DNA from: Variovorax paradoxus
Lineage (GTDB): Bacteria; Pseudomonadota; Gammaproteobacteria; Burkholderiales; Burkholderiaceae_C
NCBI RefSeq assembly: GCF_018614955.1
Contig: NZ_JAGGNV010000014.1
Location: 62,001-126,000 of the forward strand
DNA length: 64,000 nt
Reading direction: 5' to 3'
This document shows, in pieces, positions 47,184 through 56,701 of this stretch. The stretch's first letter is position 1; every line of letters starts with the position of its first letter. A program made the position numbers and the translations under genes. The notes below the pieces were generated by a model. That model ran no database searches, had not been told where the DNA came from, and was given only the letters and a program-made list of their open reading frames with translations.

Positions 47184-48347
47184 ATGCCACAAGAACCTGC
47201 GTTCCTACCATTCGCATTGCCTGAACTCGGCGAGGAGGAACTCGCCGAAATCGCAGGCGCGCTGAAGTCGGGCTGGGTCACGACCGGCCCGAAGACTAAG
47301 CGTTTCGAAGAGGCATTTGGTGCGTTTCTCGGCGACGCAGCCCTGTATTGCCTGGCGGTCAACTCGGCCACGGCTGGGCTCCACCTTGCACTCGAGGCAC
47401 TCGGTATCGGACCGGGAGACGAGGTGATCACCACGACGCACACCTTCACCGCCACCGCAGAAGTGGTGCGCTACCTGGGCGCTGACGTTGTGCTGGTGGA
47501 CGTCGACCCTGTCACGCTGTGCATAGACCCGCATCTTGTTGAAGCGGCGATCACGGCACGCACCAAGGCCATCATGCCGGTGCACTATGCAGGCTTGGCA
47601 GCGGACATGCCGGCGCTCTTGGCATTGGCGAAAGCGCACAAGTTGAAGCTGGTGGAGGACGCCGCGCACGCGTTGCCCACCACGTCCGTCGGCCAGCTCG
47701 TTGGAACACTGGGCTCCGACATCACCGTCTTCAGCTTCTACGCCAACAAGACGATCACCACCGGTGAAGGCGGCATGGTCGTCACCCGCGACAGTGCACT
47801 TGCCGAGCGCATGAAAGTCATGCGCCTGCACGGCATCAATCGCGACGCCTTCGACCGCTTCCAGTCGAAGACGCCCGCCTGGTACTACGAGGTGATTGCC
47901 CCAGGTTTCAAGTACAACCTCACGGACATTGCCGCAGCGATCGGACTGGTGCAGTTAACCAAGCTGCCGCGGTTTCTCGAGCGACGGCAATACCTGGCGG
48001 CTCGCTATCACGAGGCGCTGAGCTCTCTGCCGCTGATCTGTCCTGCAGGCCCTCCGGCGGGCGAGGTGCACGCTTGGCATCTCTATGTTATTCGTCTCGC
48101 CCCAACTGCCAAGGTGACACGAGACGAACTGGTACAGGCGCTGTCCGACTGCGGCATAGGCACTAGCGTGCACTATGTGCCGCTCCACCGGCAGCCTTAC
48201 TGGCGCGATCGTTACGCGCTCACCCCTGCGATGTTCCCGCACTCCGATGCGGCCTATCAATCGATGGTGAGCATTCCCTTGTTCACCGCGATGACCGATA
48301 GTGATCAAGACCGAGTGATTGCTGCGTTGCGCGAGGTGCTCGGCTGA
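47184..48347 (+). CDS. DegT/DnrJ/EryC1 family sugar aminotransferase
   Basis: A 387-residue PLP enzyme with Lys189 in [24 protein letters not shown], and [13 protein letters not shown]. It probably aminates the 4-keto sugar made by the WbpM/PglF-type dehydratase at 33.9 kb, as PglE does, separately from PseC. The start [16 protein letters not shown] at 47184 is preferred; an upstream in-frame start would overlap the methyltransferase. It shares one base with the phosphoglycosyl transferase gene (TGATG). Confidence 0.9.
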   Translation: MPQEPAFLPFALPELGEEELAEIAGALKSGWVTTGPKTKRFEEAFGAFLGDAALYCLAVNSATAGLHLALEALGIGPGDEVITTTHTFTATAEVVRYLGADVVLVDVDPVTLCIDPHLVEAAITARTKAIMPVHYAGLAADMPALLALAKAHKLKLVEDAAHALPTTSVGQLVGTLGSDITVFSFYANKTITTGEGGMVVTRDSALAERMKVMRLHGINRDAFDRFQSKTPAWYYEVIAPGFKYNLTDIAAAIGLVQLTKLPRFLERRQYLAARYHEALSSLPLICPAGPPAGEVHAWHLYVIRLAPTAKVTRDELVQALSDCGIGTSVHYVPLHRQPYWRDRYALTPAMFPHSDAAYQSMVSIPLFTAMTDSDQDRVIAALREVLG

Positions 48348-48964
48348 TGTTCAAGCGGCTGTTCGACATCTGCTTTGCGCTGTGCGCGTTGCTGGTATCG
48401 GCGCCTGTGCTCGTAGCCGTCGCTCTGTGGATCAAGCTTGATTCGCGCGGGTCGGTTCTGTTTCGCCAGGAGCGCGTCGGTTTACGGGGTCGGCTTTTTG
48501 CGATCTACAAGTTCAGAACCATGCGGGTCGGTGCCACCGAGCAGGGCCCGCAGATCACGGTCCGGGCTGACTCACGCATCACGCGGGCGGGTGCATTCCT
48601 GCGCAGATACAAGCTCGACGAACTCCCGCAGTTCGTCAATGTACTGGTCGGCGACATGAGCGTGGTGGGCCCGAGGCCGGAGGTGCCGCGCTACGTGGCG
48701 CTGTATCCGCGCGAGGCCAGAGACTTGATACTGAGCGTGCGCCCCGGCATCACCGATCTCGCCTCGATCGCATACAGGGATGAAAGCGCATTGCTCAATG
48801 GTGCAGATGATCCGGAAGCGCTCTACGTTCAGGAAGTTCTGCCGGCAAAGCTCGAGCATTGCCTTCAGTACGTCCAAACACAGAGCCTGTGGTTCGACCT
48901 GGTCATCGTGTGGCGAACAGCGGGTGCAATCTTCGGACGAGGCCAGCCTTCGAGAGGTTCATAA
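48347..48964 (+). CDS. PglC-like phosphoglycosyl transferase (initiating sugar transferase)
   Basis: A 205-residue monotopic enzyme with one N-terminal re-entrant hydrophobic helix (about 7-29), YKFRTMR, the catalytic Asp91-Glu92 in KLDELPQF and DMSVVGPRPE. It transfers a phospho-sugar, probably an amino-deoxy sugar, from UDP to undecaprenyl phosphate, the first membrane step. It lacks the extra N-terminal helices of WbaP. It is the last gene of the + strand glycan cluster; the next gene is convergent. Confidence 0.93.
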   Translation: MFKRLFDICFALCALLVSAPVLVAVALWIKLDSRGSVLFRQERVGLRGRLFAIYKFRTMRVGATEQGPQITVRADSRITRAGAFLRRYKLDELPQFVNVLVGDMSVVGPRPEVPRYVALYPREARDLILSVRPGITDLASIAYRDESALLNGADDPEALYVQEVLPAKLEHCLQYVQTQSLWFDLVIVWRTAGAIFGRGQPSRGS

Positions 48965-48983
48965 CCGGTGCACGGGACGCACG

Positions 48984-49739
48984 TTAGCGGCCGATCAGTG
49001 GCGTGTTGTCGAACACGACCTCCACCCGCACCCGCGACTTGACGACCCGCCCGTCCACTTGACCGGGCGCAAACTGTGCTGACATGAAGGCGTCGCGCGC
49101 TGCTTGCTCGAAAGTAGGCGGTAGCAGCGGCTCATTGGCCGCGATGTGCTGCACGCGGCCTTCTTCGTCGATGAACAGGGAGAGTATCCCGACATGCCGG
49201 CCGATCCCGCTTTCACCGGGCGGTGCGGCAATCATCACGGGCGTCTGCGCGATGGGCGGCACCGACAGCAGGGGGCGTGGCACGTAGTCGTCGTGGTCTC
49301 CCGACGCAGTTGCTGCGGCGATTGAGGGAGCTTCCAATGTGGACCCGGATTGGGGTGCTGAGGCGGAGGAGGCCGCGATCGCGTTCGCGGGAGTTTGCTC
49401 CTGCGGTGGGCCGTGGCGCGAAACAGGAGGAAGGGGCGCGGGCGCGGTAGGGGGCGACTCGGGCGCAGCCGCGACAGCGGCCGTTGCCACACGTTCAGGA
49501 GTCTCGACACCTGAAGGTGCGGCGGGCGCGTTCTGGATCAGCCTCACCTGCAATGCCCTGGGCCCACCAGACGTGGCGCGCGCTGCCTGCCTCGGCAGCT
49601 CCGACGGAACGTGAACGGTGAGCAGCAGCAAGTGTGCGGCCAGCGAGACGGCGGCGCACAGCGGCACAGCACGCCGCATACCGTCCGGCCACTGCAGCGG
49701 GTGGCCAAACCCTCCTGGAGTCAAGGCCACCGCTGTCAT
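48984..49739 (-). CDS. TonB-like protein
   Basis: A 251-residue protein: one membrane helix (about 22-43), a long Pro/Ala/Ser-rich periplasmic spacer (about 50-165) and a C-terminal TonB-type domain (about 170-251: GRHVGILSLFIDEEGRV, FAPGQVDGRVVKSRVRVEVVFD). TonB proteins transmit energy from ExbBD to outer-membrane receptors, but neither exbBD nor receptors are here. It starts seven bases after pilY1 at the end of the minor-pilin operon, so a role in pilus biogenesis should be considered. Confidence 0.8.
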   Translation of the reverse strand: MTAVALTPGGFGHPLQWPDGMRRAVPLCAAVSLAAHLLLLTVHVPSELPRQAARATSGGPRALQVRLIQNAPAAPSGVETPERVATAAVAAAPESPPTAPAPLPPVSRHGPPQEQTPANAIAASSASAPQSGSTLEAPSIAAATASGDHDDYVPRPLLSVPPIAQTPVMIAAPPGESGIGRHVGILSLFIDEEGRVQHIAANEPLLPPTFEQAARDAFMSAQFAPGQVDGRVVKSRVRVEVVFDNTPLIGR

Positions 49740-49746
49740 GGTCGCC

Positions 49747-52700
49747 TCAGTCCCTCAACTCACGCCACGAGGTCCGATGCGCGCCACCGGCACCGGACGA
49801 GGAGACGATCGGTGGGATCTCGCTCCTGATGGAGCCATCGCTGTTCTGGTAGATGATGCGCACATTGCCGTTGCTGTCCTTGATCCAGCTCATGCCGACG
49901 ATCAGCGCGTTGCTGCTCCACAGCTCGCCGGCGGGATTGGTGTTGACCACGCCGCCGTTGGTGACGTCGAGGTAGTAGCGCCATGCCGCGCCGCCCGAGT
50001 CGCAGGCGTTGCCGCTTGGAATGGTGGTGCCGATCGACAGCGTGCTGTATTGCAGCCCCATGTTGCTCGACACGCGTTCCCCTGCCTGCGGCAGATCCAA
50101 CCGCCAGCCGCCCTTGGTGGCCCAGTCGACGGTGTTGTCGGTGACGGCGGCGGAAATCGCCTTGCCGTTTGCGTCTCGGGTCAGCGTAAAGGTCTGGGTG
50201 ACGAAGTTGGTGGTGTCCGCGCGCACATCGCCCCAGCCGGTGCCCGTCAGCGTGTCCCTCACGCCGTAGATGCTTTGCTGCGTGGTGCTTTCGATGTCCG
50301 TGATTCCCAGATAGCGACCGGTTGCCACAATGACCACGGGCTTGCCCGACACTTCCACTGTCTCGGGCTTGATCGTGATCGGTTGCGGCGTGCTGGCATT
50401 GATCTGGAACTTGGCGAGTAGCAGGGCGCCGCGATTAGGTTCCAACAAGTCGTCGATGTCGAAGCGCCACAGGTTGCCCAGCAGGTCGCCGCCGTAGAAG
50501 CGCTTGGTGGTGTTGTCGTTGGGGCTGTCGATCCAGGCGTTGATCTTCGCCAGGCCGCTCGGAGTTGCCGTGCTGCCGGCGCTGGTGGTGATGTCTCGCA
50601 GCACGGTGCCGCTATTGGCATCGAGCACGTAGAGGTGGCCAAGGCCGTCGCCGCCGGTGTTGTTGTAGCCCGAGGCGAAGGCCACCACCCAGGTGCCGTC
50701 GGCGATCTTGGTGATCACCGGGTTGCCATAGCTCAGGCCGAGATTGGCATCCGTGAACTCCCACAGCGGCTTCGGGTCCTCGGGATCGGTGATGTCGAGC
50801 GCGTAGTAGCTGCGGCCACCGCCGTTGAGGCCGCCGACCAGGATGGTTTTCCAGGTGCTGCCAACCTTGATGTCGCCCATGACCGGGGCGCCGTCCACGA
50901 AGTACTGGTGCTTCGACGCATAGCTGCTGTCGGCGAGCTTGTAGAGATTGGGCATCACCGCGCCGGGCACATAGGCCCAGAGTTCGGTGCCGCCATCGGC
51001 AGTGGCGGACGAGAAGGCATGCAGCATGCCGTCGTTGGCCGCCACGTAAACCACGGGCTTGCGCGATGCCTGAGCGATGATGAAGTCGGCGTAACCCGCA
51101 TCTGCATAACTGAACGGCGGCTTGCTGACGTGCACGGGCGCGCCGTTGACGATGTCGCCCAACACATGGTCGCGTTTGCGGTACAGCGCGGCGACCGTGT
51201 TGCCCGAGGTGTCCGTGCTGGCGCTTTCGTGGGTGCGCGCGCCGCGCAGATAGTTGACGAGGTTGGTACCGGTGTTGGCGAGCGTCTTGTCGCTCACCGT
51301 GCGCCCCACGCTCGCGTCGGTGCTGGTCGACAGTGTTGCGCACTGCGAGGCCACCACCGATTGCGAACACAGGTTGTCGAAATAGGCCTTCTGCGCGGTG
51401 CTGAGGTTCGTGTATTCGAAGTTCTGCCGCGTGCTGCCGTTGCCGAAGTAGATCTTGCGGGTCGAGAACGTCACCGCATCCAGCCGAGCTTGCGCCGACC
51501 AGATCGGCGTGGTGCCGAGCGTGGCGTCCGAACCCCTCAGCGAGTAGGCCTGCAGGTCACCGGTCCACAGGCTGGTGGTGTAGCTGGCCTTGTAGACCTG
51601 GTTGTTGTCGCCGGCCACCAGTTCCAGCGAGCTGGTCGACGCGGCAGAAGCCGAACCGGCCACCTGCTGGACAGAGGTGACGACACCATTGATGGCTTCG
51701 CTGAGCGCGCTTGCGCTGAGCGCCGAGTAATACTGGCCGCGCCCGTTGACGCCGGCGTGCCAGAGATCATCGATCCGGGACGCGCCTTCGTCGTTCGTCG
51801 GGTCCGGCCAGTTCGCCGTCCCATTCTTGAGGTTGGCGTACGAGCCTACGGTCTGGGTCAGGTAGTTCCTGTCATACGTCAGCGTTCCGCTCACGCCCAG
51901 GCCGATGGTGTAGGTGTTCATGTGCTGCCATGTGGCCGCGTCGCTGCCGATCGGAGGCACGATGTTGCTGCAGACGTCCTGACTGCTGCCCGAGCTGGTG
52001 GACGTGCAGTTGCCCAGCGCGCTGGTGCGCAGGTCCGTGGCGTAGTAGTACTGGGCCACGTCGGCCAGCGTGTTGGAGTCGCCGCCTGATGTGCCCGCGG
52101 TGGTCGTTGGCGTGCCTGCGGTGTAGGTTCCGATCACCGGCGTCGAGTTGGAGGTAGACAGCGCGGACCAGGCGCTCCAACTGCCGGCGGCGGGAGTCGT
52201 GTAAGTCGTGACGCCGGTGCCAGGGGTGCCTTGGCACGACAGGACGGCATTACCGCTGTCCGTATAAGTGCTCCCGGCTGTGGGTGCACCGTAGTTCGTG
52301 CCGTCGGTGGTGGTGGTTGTGGCGGCGGCGGTATTGGTCCATGCCGAGTACGTGACCGAGCTGTTCGTCGGGCCTGACGTGATGACACCGTCGGTGGCCA
52401 CCACAGTCTGATCGTATGAGGCGGTAGCGGACTGCGGCGTAACGAAGGCTTGTGTCTGAGACTGCTGCGTGTAGACCTGCGTCTGCGTGGTCACGCGATA
52501 CTGACCGCTTGGGCAGCGGTTTGGGGCTTGACCGCGATTCGTGGAGACGGTGGTTGCCGTCCGCGTCCAGTTGAAGGAATGCGTCTGAGTGCTGGTCTGG
52601 CTTCTGGTCGCCGGGGCGGTGTAGTGTGTGACTGTGGTCGCGATACTCGTGCTGCCGTCCTTCATGGGCCGGACTTCGCTGCCGTCCTGCTCGCCCACTT

Positions 52701-53715
52701 CGGTGTTGCTGGTCAACCTGAAGGGGCCGTATGTACTGCTTTCATCGTGGGTGTTCCAGTATCCGTCGGTCGAAAGCAGCGTGTAGTTGCGCTGACATGA
52801 ATACTGCACCGGATCGTAAGTCTGTCCTGAGGTCTTTTTTGCGAAGTAGCGGCCTGCCTTGGACAACGCGCCTCGCAGAGGCGTATAGCCGCTGGGCGGG
52901 GCGGCATAAAGGCTGCTGTAGAAGTTCGCCTTCTGGGTACTGTCGAAGTCCTTGACATCGCGGAAGTAGTTGGTTCCGTCAGTCACGCCGGTATCACTGA
53001 TGGTCGAGAAGCCAACACGGTAGCTCGAATCGAGCGCAAAAATCGCCCGGCCCATGGCGGTGCGCATCAGTAGATAGCGCTTGCGGTAATACGAATACCA
53101 ATTCGCGTAATTCTGTGCATCGGCTGATGCGGCGGTCATCGTGACCATGGTGAAGAGGCTGGTGCTGGTGTTTGCGCGCGTTCTGCACTCGTTGTAGAAG
53201 GTGTTTGCTACGGCACCGTTGGTGTCGTAGACCCAGCCCATCTTGGGTTGGCTGCCGTTGTACCTGTAGTAATAGCTGTTCGTGAGATCCGTTGCTGAAC
53301 TGGAACTGCTGTAACCGTCGGCCTTTGCGTTCGAAAAGGTCGCATTGGGATACGGCGTGCCGTCGGCGTTCAGCGGCAGACTGTAGGTCTGAGACGGGTC
53401 GTACGCCACGCCGTTGCACTGCGCCGATCGAAATCCGTAGTACTCAATCGACTGAAACCGACTTATGCCACTGCTCATGTCGTCTGGCATGTAGTCCGAG
53501 TCCATACTGCCCGAGTCGTCCAGGATGAACAGCAGGTTGGGCTTGGCCTGCACGGTGGGCAGCGTGGCCAGCGGCTGGCTCGAAAGGTCGGTGACGGCGG
53601 CGCGGCCGGAAGGTGCGAACGCTGCGATCAGCACAGCGCAGGCTGTCAGCACGAGGATGCGTTGGGTGCCGAGCAACGGCTGGGTTTGGCGCGATAGGGC
53701 AGTGTTTGTTTTCAT
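49747..53715 (-). CDS. pilY1: type IV pilus tip/assembly protein PilY1
   Basis: A 1322-residue exported protein. Signal peptide (about 18-40, GRAA cleavage), then a von Willebrand A region with the MIDAS-like DDSGSM at 66-71, interrupted by a Thr/Ser/Gln-rich segment (about 353-548). The C-terminal PilC beta-propeller (about 780-1320) contains KPVVYVAANDGMLHAF, GGLNGGGRSYYALD and VVAFASGYNN. PilY1 caps the pilus with the minor pilins and acts in adhesion and surface sensing. It follows pilX by 42 bases. Confidence 0.93.
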   Translation of the reverse strand: MKTNTALSRQTQPLLGTQRILVLTACAVLIAAFAPSGRAAVTDLSSQPLATLPTVQAKPNLLFILDDSGSMDSDYMPDDMSSGISRFQSIEYYGFRSAQCNGVAYDPSQTYSLPLNADGTPYPNATFSNAKADGYSSSSSATDLTNSYYYRYNGSQPKMGWVYDTNGAVANTFYNECRTRANTSTSLFTMVTMTAASADAQNYANWYSYYRKRYLLMRTAMGRAIFALDSSYRVGFSTISDTGVTDGTNYFRDVKDFDSTQKANFYSSLYAAPPSGYTPLRGALSKAGRYFAKKTSGQTYDPVQYSCQRNYTLLSTDGYWNTHDESSTYGPFRLTSNTEVGEQDGSEVRPMKDGSTSIATTVTHYTAPATRSQTSTQTHSFNWTRTATTVSTNRGQAPNRCPSGQYRVTTQTQVYTQQSQTQAFVTPQSATASYDQTVVATDGVITSGPTNSSVTYSAWTNTAAATTTTTDGTNYGAPTAGSTYTDSGNAVLSCQGTPGTGVTTYTTPAAGSWSAWSALSTSNSTPVIGTYTAGTPTTTAGTSGGDSNTLADVAQYYYATDLRTSALGNCTSTSSGSSQDVCSNIVPPIGSDAATWQHMNTYTIGLGVSGTLTYDRNYLTQTVGSYANLKNGTANWPDPTNDEGASRIDDLWHAGVNGRGQYYSALSASALSEAINGVVTSVQQVAGSASAASTSSLELVAGDNNQVYKASYTTSLWTGDLQAYSLRGSDATLGTTPIWSAQARLDAVTFSTRKIYFGNGSTRQNFEYTNLSTAQKAYFDNLCSQSVVASQCATLSTSTDASVGRTVSDKTLANTGTNLVNYLRGARTHESASTDTSGNTVAALYRKRDHVLGDIVNGAPVHVSKPPFSYADAGYADFIIAQASRKPVVYVAANDGMLHAFSSATADGGTELWAYVPGAVMPNLYKLADSSYASKHQYFVDGAPVMGDIKVGSTWKTILVGGLNGGGRSYYALDITDPEDPKPLWEFTDANLGLSYGNPVITKIADGTWVVAFASGYNNTGGDGLGHLYVLDANSGTVLRDITTSAGSTATPSGLAKINAWIDSPNDNTTKRFYGGDLLGNLWRFDIDDLLEPNRGALLLAKFQINASTPQPITIKPETVEVSGKPVVIVATGRYLGITDIESTTQQSIYGVRDTLTGTGWGDVRADTTNFVTQTFTLTRDANGKAISAAVTDNTVDWATKGGWRLDLPQAGERVSSNMGLQYSTLSIGTTIPSGNACDSGGAAWRYYLDVTNGGVVNTNPAGELWSSNALIVGMSWIKDSNGNVRIIYQNSDGSIRSEIPPIVSSSGAGGAHRTSWRELRD

Positions 53716-53757
53716 GGCCTTGGATTCCTCTGCTGGCGCCGAAACGGCGCTCCCTCT

Positions 53758-54471
53758 TCAGAAATGCACGATGGTTTCTGTGTAGCTGGCGGTGTTGCGT
53801 GTGCCTTGCACGCGCACGACGATGCGGTAGTACGGGCCGGAATTGCCGGCAAAGCGCGCCGAGTCCGAGTAGTTCAACTCGCCTCTCTTCGATGCAGTGT
53901 TGCCCGTGCTGGCGATGGGCTTGGCGCAACTGATGCTGGTGTCGGTGGTGTAGTCGCCGGGCTTGGAGCAAAGACGGAAGATGACGTAGCGCGCTGTGTT
54001 GCCGTTGATGGTGCCGGCGCTGGCCGATAGCACCGCGCAACCACCCGTGAAGGTGCCGCTGGCGGCATACCCGCAGCCGTCACCGTCCCAGTCGACCAGT
54101 TGGCGGACGGTGGTGTTGGCCAGCTGGCTGCCCGTGACGTCGATTGGCGGCTGGACCGTGGTGCCATCTGCCGCCAACTCCAGCGTGGCGGCGTAGTAGG
54201 CGCTGGCCGGCACGCTGGTGTTCAGGCTCGCGTTGTTGAGCGTCAGCCAGTTGATGGCTTGGCGGGTCGCCTGGTCGGCAGAGGAGGTAGCGTCCTGCTT
54301 GAAACCGAGGTTACCCAGCAGCAGAGTGCTGGTATCGACCGAACGCACCAGCGCCAGCGTGGCGAGCATCAGTGCAACCAAGGTGAGCAGGGCGAATATC
54401 AGCGATGCGCCGCGCTGTGCGCCGCGACGCCGCATCGGGCGGTGGAGTATGTGTTGGCGGATGGAGCTCAT
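53758..54471 (-). CDS. pilX: minor pilin assembly protein PilX
   Basis: A 237-residue protein: N-terminal RGASLIFALLTLVALMLATLALVRSVD, the hydrophobic helix of PilX (no classical Gly-Phe cleavage site, as usual in this family), then a globular domain with four or more cysteines. ATG 54471 overlaps the pilW stop by one base (TGATG); an apparent longer frame upstream lies inside pilW. It promotes pilus assembly from the tip complex. Confidence 0.88.
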   Translation of the reverse strand: MSSIRQHILHRPMRRRGAQRGASLIFALLTLVALMLATLALVRSVDTSTLLLGNLGFKQDATSSADQATRQAINWLTLNNASLNTSVPASAYYAATLELAADGTTVQPPIDVTGSQLANTTVRQLVDWDGDGCGYAASGTFTGGCAVLSASAGTINGNTARYVIFRLCSKPGDYTTDTSISCAKPIASTGNTASKRGELNYSDSARFAGNSGPYYRIVVRVQGTRNTASYTETIVHF

Positions 54472-55601
54472 CACGAATTCCAGAGCATGTTGCGCAAAGG
54501 GATCACCGTGTCGTAGACCTTGTAGCGATAGTGCTGCCAGTCGGTGAGCTGGCTCACCTTGAGCGCGATGCATTTGCTGGCGCCGTTGCAGGTGGTCGTG
54601 GTCACACCGTTGATGGTGCTGGTGGCGCCCACGTCCCACTGAGGCGCGTTCGAAGTGACAACCTCTTTCTCGTACTGATTGCTGCGCGCCACTACGGCCA
54701 CGCGGATTGCGAGAACCTGCGACCAGCCGGCATTGGTGGTGGGCGTGGTGGTGTCGTAGGTATCGACCACGCCGTCGTTGTTGGTGTCCTTGCCGTACAT
54801 CGCCTGAAGATTGACGACCTGCGGATAGAGCTCCTGCGCGTTGGTCGCGCCCGTGGTGGGAGAAAGCTCAGCGACCGAGAGGTTGTGCGTGCTGTTGACG
54901 GAGTAGGTGCGCAGCACCATCGACCCCATATTCAGCAGGTAGCTGCCCGAGACGTAGCCTGACGCCGGAAAAATGCCACTCTGGTTCCACTTGCCGCTGG
55001 TGCCGGCCGCATGCGGAACGCGCGTAGCGCTCAGTGTGGTGGTGACGGCCGAGGTGTCGTTGGTGATGTTGAGCAGCGCGCACTGGGTGCCTGCGCCCTG
55101 CACCTTGGGCACGGCGATCATCATGTTGCCGGCCACGGCGCCGAACGAGGAGGCGACCATGAAATACTCGGTGGTCTGCGGGTGGTCCTCCGTCAGGATC
55201 ATGGGCGCTGAGAACCCCGAGGTGCGGCCCTGCAGCACGGTGATGGTGTCCGGCGCGTCGCTGGCGCCGTCGCCGATGATCACAGGCGCCAATGTGAAAG
55301 TGAAGGGCGTGCCGGCGGCTTCGAATTTTCCGGTGACCGTGCAGCCCAGCGCGTCGGTACTCGCTGTCGCGCCGTAGCCTGCCATCTGGATATCGCTCTG
55401 CAAGGTGAACAGCGACAACGCGCCGTTGACTTGCGCGTCGCTGCCCATGGTGACCGAGCGCTTCTTGCCTTCGGCCAGCGCAAGCACCTGGCTGATGACC
55501 AGCACGGTGAGCATGCCCAGCAGCAGGCCGACCATGAGTTCGACCAGCGTGAAGCCGCCTTGCTTGGATGTCTTCGAGCGCGGGATGGTGGTGCCGGCCA
55601 T
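54471..55601 (-). CDS. pilW: minor pilin PilW
   Basis: A 376-residue prepilin: leader ending KQGG before FTLVELMVGLLLGMLTVLVISQVL, a long globular part and the DTNNDGVVDTYD acidic loop near 255-266 that is typical of PilW and could bind Ca2+. It joins the priming complex with PilV, PilX and PilY1. Its start lies one base after the pilV stop. Confidence 0.92.
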   Translation of the reverse strand: MAGTTIPRSKTSKQGGFTLVELMVGLLLGMLTVLVISQVLALAEGKKRSVTMGSDAQVNGALSLFTLQSDIQMAGYGATASTDALGCTVTGKFEAAGTPFTFTLAPVIIGDGASDAPDTITVLQGRTSGFSAPMILTEDHPQTTEYFMVASSFGAVAGNMMIAVPKVQGAGTQCALLNITNDTSAVTTTLSATRVPHAAGTSGKWNQSGIFPASGYVSGSYLLNMGSMVLRTYSVNSTHNLSVAELSPTTGATNAQELYPQVVNLQAMYGKDTNNDGVVDTYDTTTPTTNAGWSQVLAIRVAVVARSNQYEKEVVTSNAPQWDVGATSTINGVTTTTCNGASKCIALKVSQLTDWQHYRYKVYDTVIPLRNMLWNS

Positions 55602-55602
55602 T

Positions 55603-56073
55603 TCAGCCTCCTGCCTTGACGATCGTGGTGGCGGTCACGTACTTGTGCGTCTCGCCGCTGGGCATGGTCCAGGCGACCTCCACGGAAACATTACCCGTAG
55701 GCACGTCGACGGTGATCGTCCCGCTGCCGCCCGGCAGACCGCTGGACACCTTGCTCTTCCATTCATTGCAGCGATCGAGCGAAGCACAACTGCTGCCGCT
55801 GTAGCTCGCAAGGTTGGTCAGATCTGCCCACATGCGCCCCACCGCCTCGCTCGCGAGATAGGCCGCGTCGGCGCGAATCTTGGATTCGGTCTGCGCGCGT
55901 GTCATCGAGCCTTGCAGCCCAACCAGGCCGAGCACGCCGAGCATGAAGATCAGCATTGCCACCAATACTTCGATCAGCGCAATGCCGTGGATGCGCGGTC
56001 GCACAGCGGTGCGAAGGCGCCGGCGCTGCCGCATCCTGGACGGTGCTCGGTGGATTCTTTCGGGAGCATGCAT
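55603..56073 (-). CDS. pilV: minor pilin PilV
   Basis: A 156-residue prepilin with a long basic leader (about 29 residues) ending RIHG before IALIEVLVAMLIFMLGVLGLVGLQ. The ATG at 56073 is chosen over an in-frame start at 56133 because it follows the fimT stop and has GGAG seven bases upstream. Two Cys in the globular part may form a disulfide. Confidence 0.88.
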   Translation of the reverse strand: MHAPERIHRAPSRMRQRRRLRTAVRPRIHGIALIEVLVAMLIFMLGVLGLVGLQGSMTRAQTESKIRADAAYLASEAVGRMWADLTNLASYSGSSCASLDRCNEWKSKVSSGLPGGSGTITVDVPTGNVSVEVAWTMPSGETHKYVTATTIVKAGG

Positions 56074-56087
56074 GTTGTTTACTCCGG

Positions 56088-56684
56088 CTAGCACTTGCGC
56101 GAGTCGTTGGCGTCGCTCACATTCGGGTCGCACATGCGGAGCTGGCCGCCCGAGGTGATCTCGATGCGCAGGCGGCGGTAGTTGGTGCCGGTGTTGGTTC
56201 CGGTCACGTCGATCTTCTGAATGGGATCGGTGTTAGTGACGCGCCCGAAACCGTTGAAGGTCACGCTGGTCCCCGCGGTGGCGCCGTCAGACTGCAGCGC
56301 GGTCACCGTGACCCTGCCGCCGCCGTCACCCACGGCCCGGCCCGTGACGAGCATGGGCGATGAGGTGGTCGAGGGTGCGTCTGCACAATGTCCGATCGGG
56401 GAGTTCACGCTCACGACCCATGAGCCACTGCTGCCGGAAAGCACGCAGTCGTCGGTCAATACGGCTGGATCGTTGAGGCCTACCAGCCAGAACGAGACGT
56501 TCTGATTGCGCCGCACTGCCTCGCCACGCGCTATCTGAAGCCCGTTCTGCAGCGAGTCGGCGACGTTGCGGATGCGTGTGTTGTCGAGCCAGGTGCCGAT
56601 GCTCGGCATGGCTGCGAACAGGATCAACGCCAGCACCGCGATGGTGACGACGATTTCGATCAATGAGAAGCCGCGTTGCCGCAT
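56088..56684 (-). CDS. fimT: pseudopilin of the FimT/GspH family
   Basis: A 198-residue protein: very short leader MRQRG before FSLIEIVVTIAVLALILFAAMP, then a FimT/GspH-type globular domain (ARGEAVRRNQNVSFWL). ATG 56684 has an AGGAC site; the frame is open to 56732. FimT is a minor pilin linked in some bacteria to DNA uptake. It lies 17 bases after the pilE-like gene. Confidence 0.88.
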   Translation of the reverse strand: MRQRGFSLIEIVVTIAVLALILFAAMPSIGTWLDNTRIRNVADSLQNGLQIARGEAVRRNQNVSFWLVGLNDPAVLTDDCVLSGSSGSWVVSVNSPIGHCADAPSTTSSPMLVTGRAVGDGGGRVTVTALQSDGATAGTSVTFNGFGRVTNTDPIQKIDVTGTNTGTNYRRLRIEITSGGQLRMCDPNVSDANDSRKC

Positions 56685-56701
56685 GGTGATGTCCTGCCGG
56701 A

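Noticed and set aside
45647-47455. 602-residue minus-strand frame
   Set aside because: It covers a GT2 gene, a methyltransferase and an aminotransferase start on the opposite strand, all of which have clear motifs; this frame has none.
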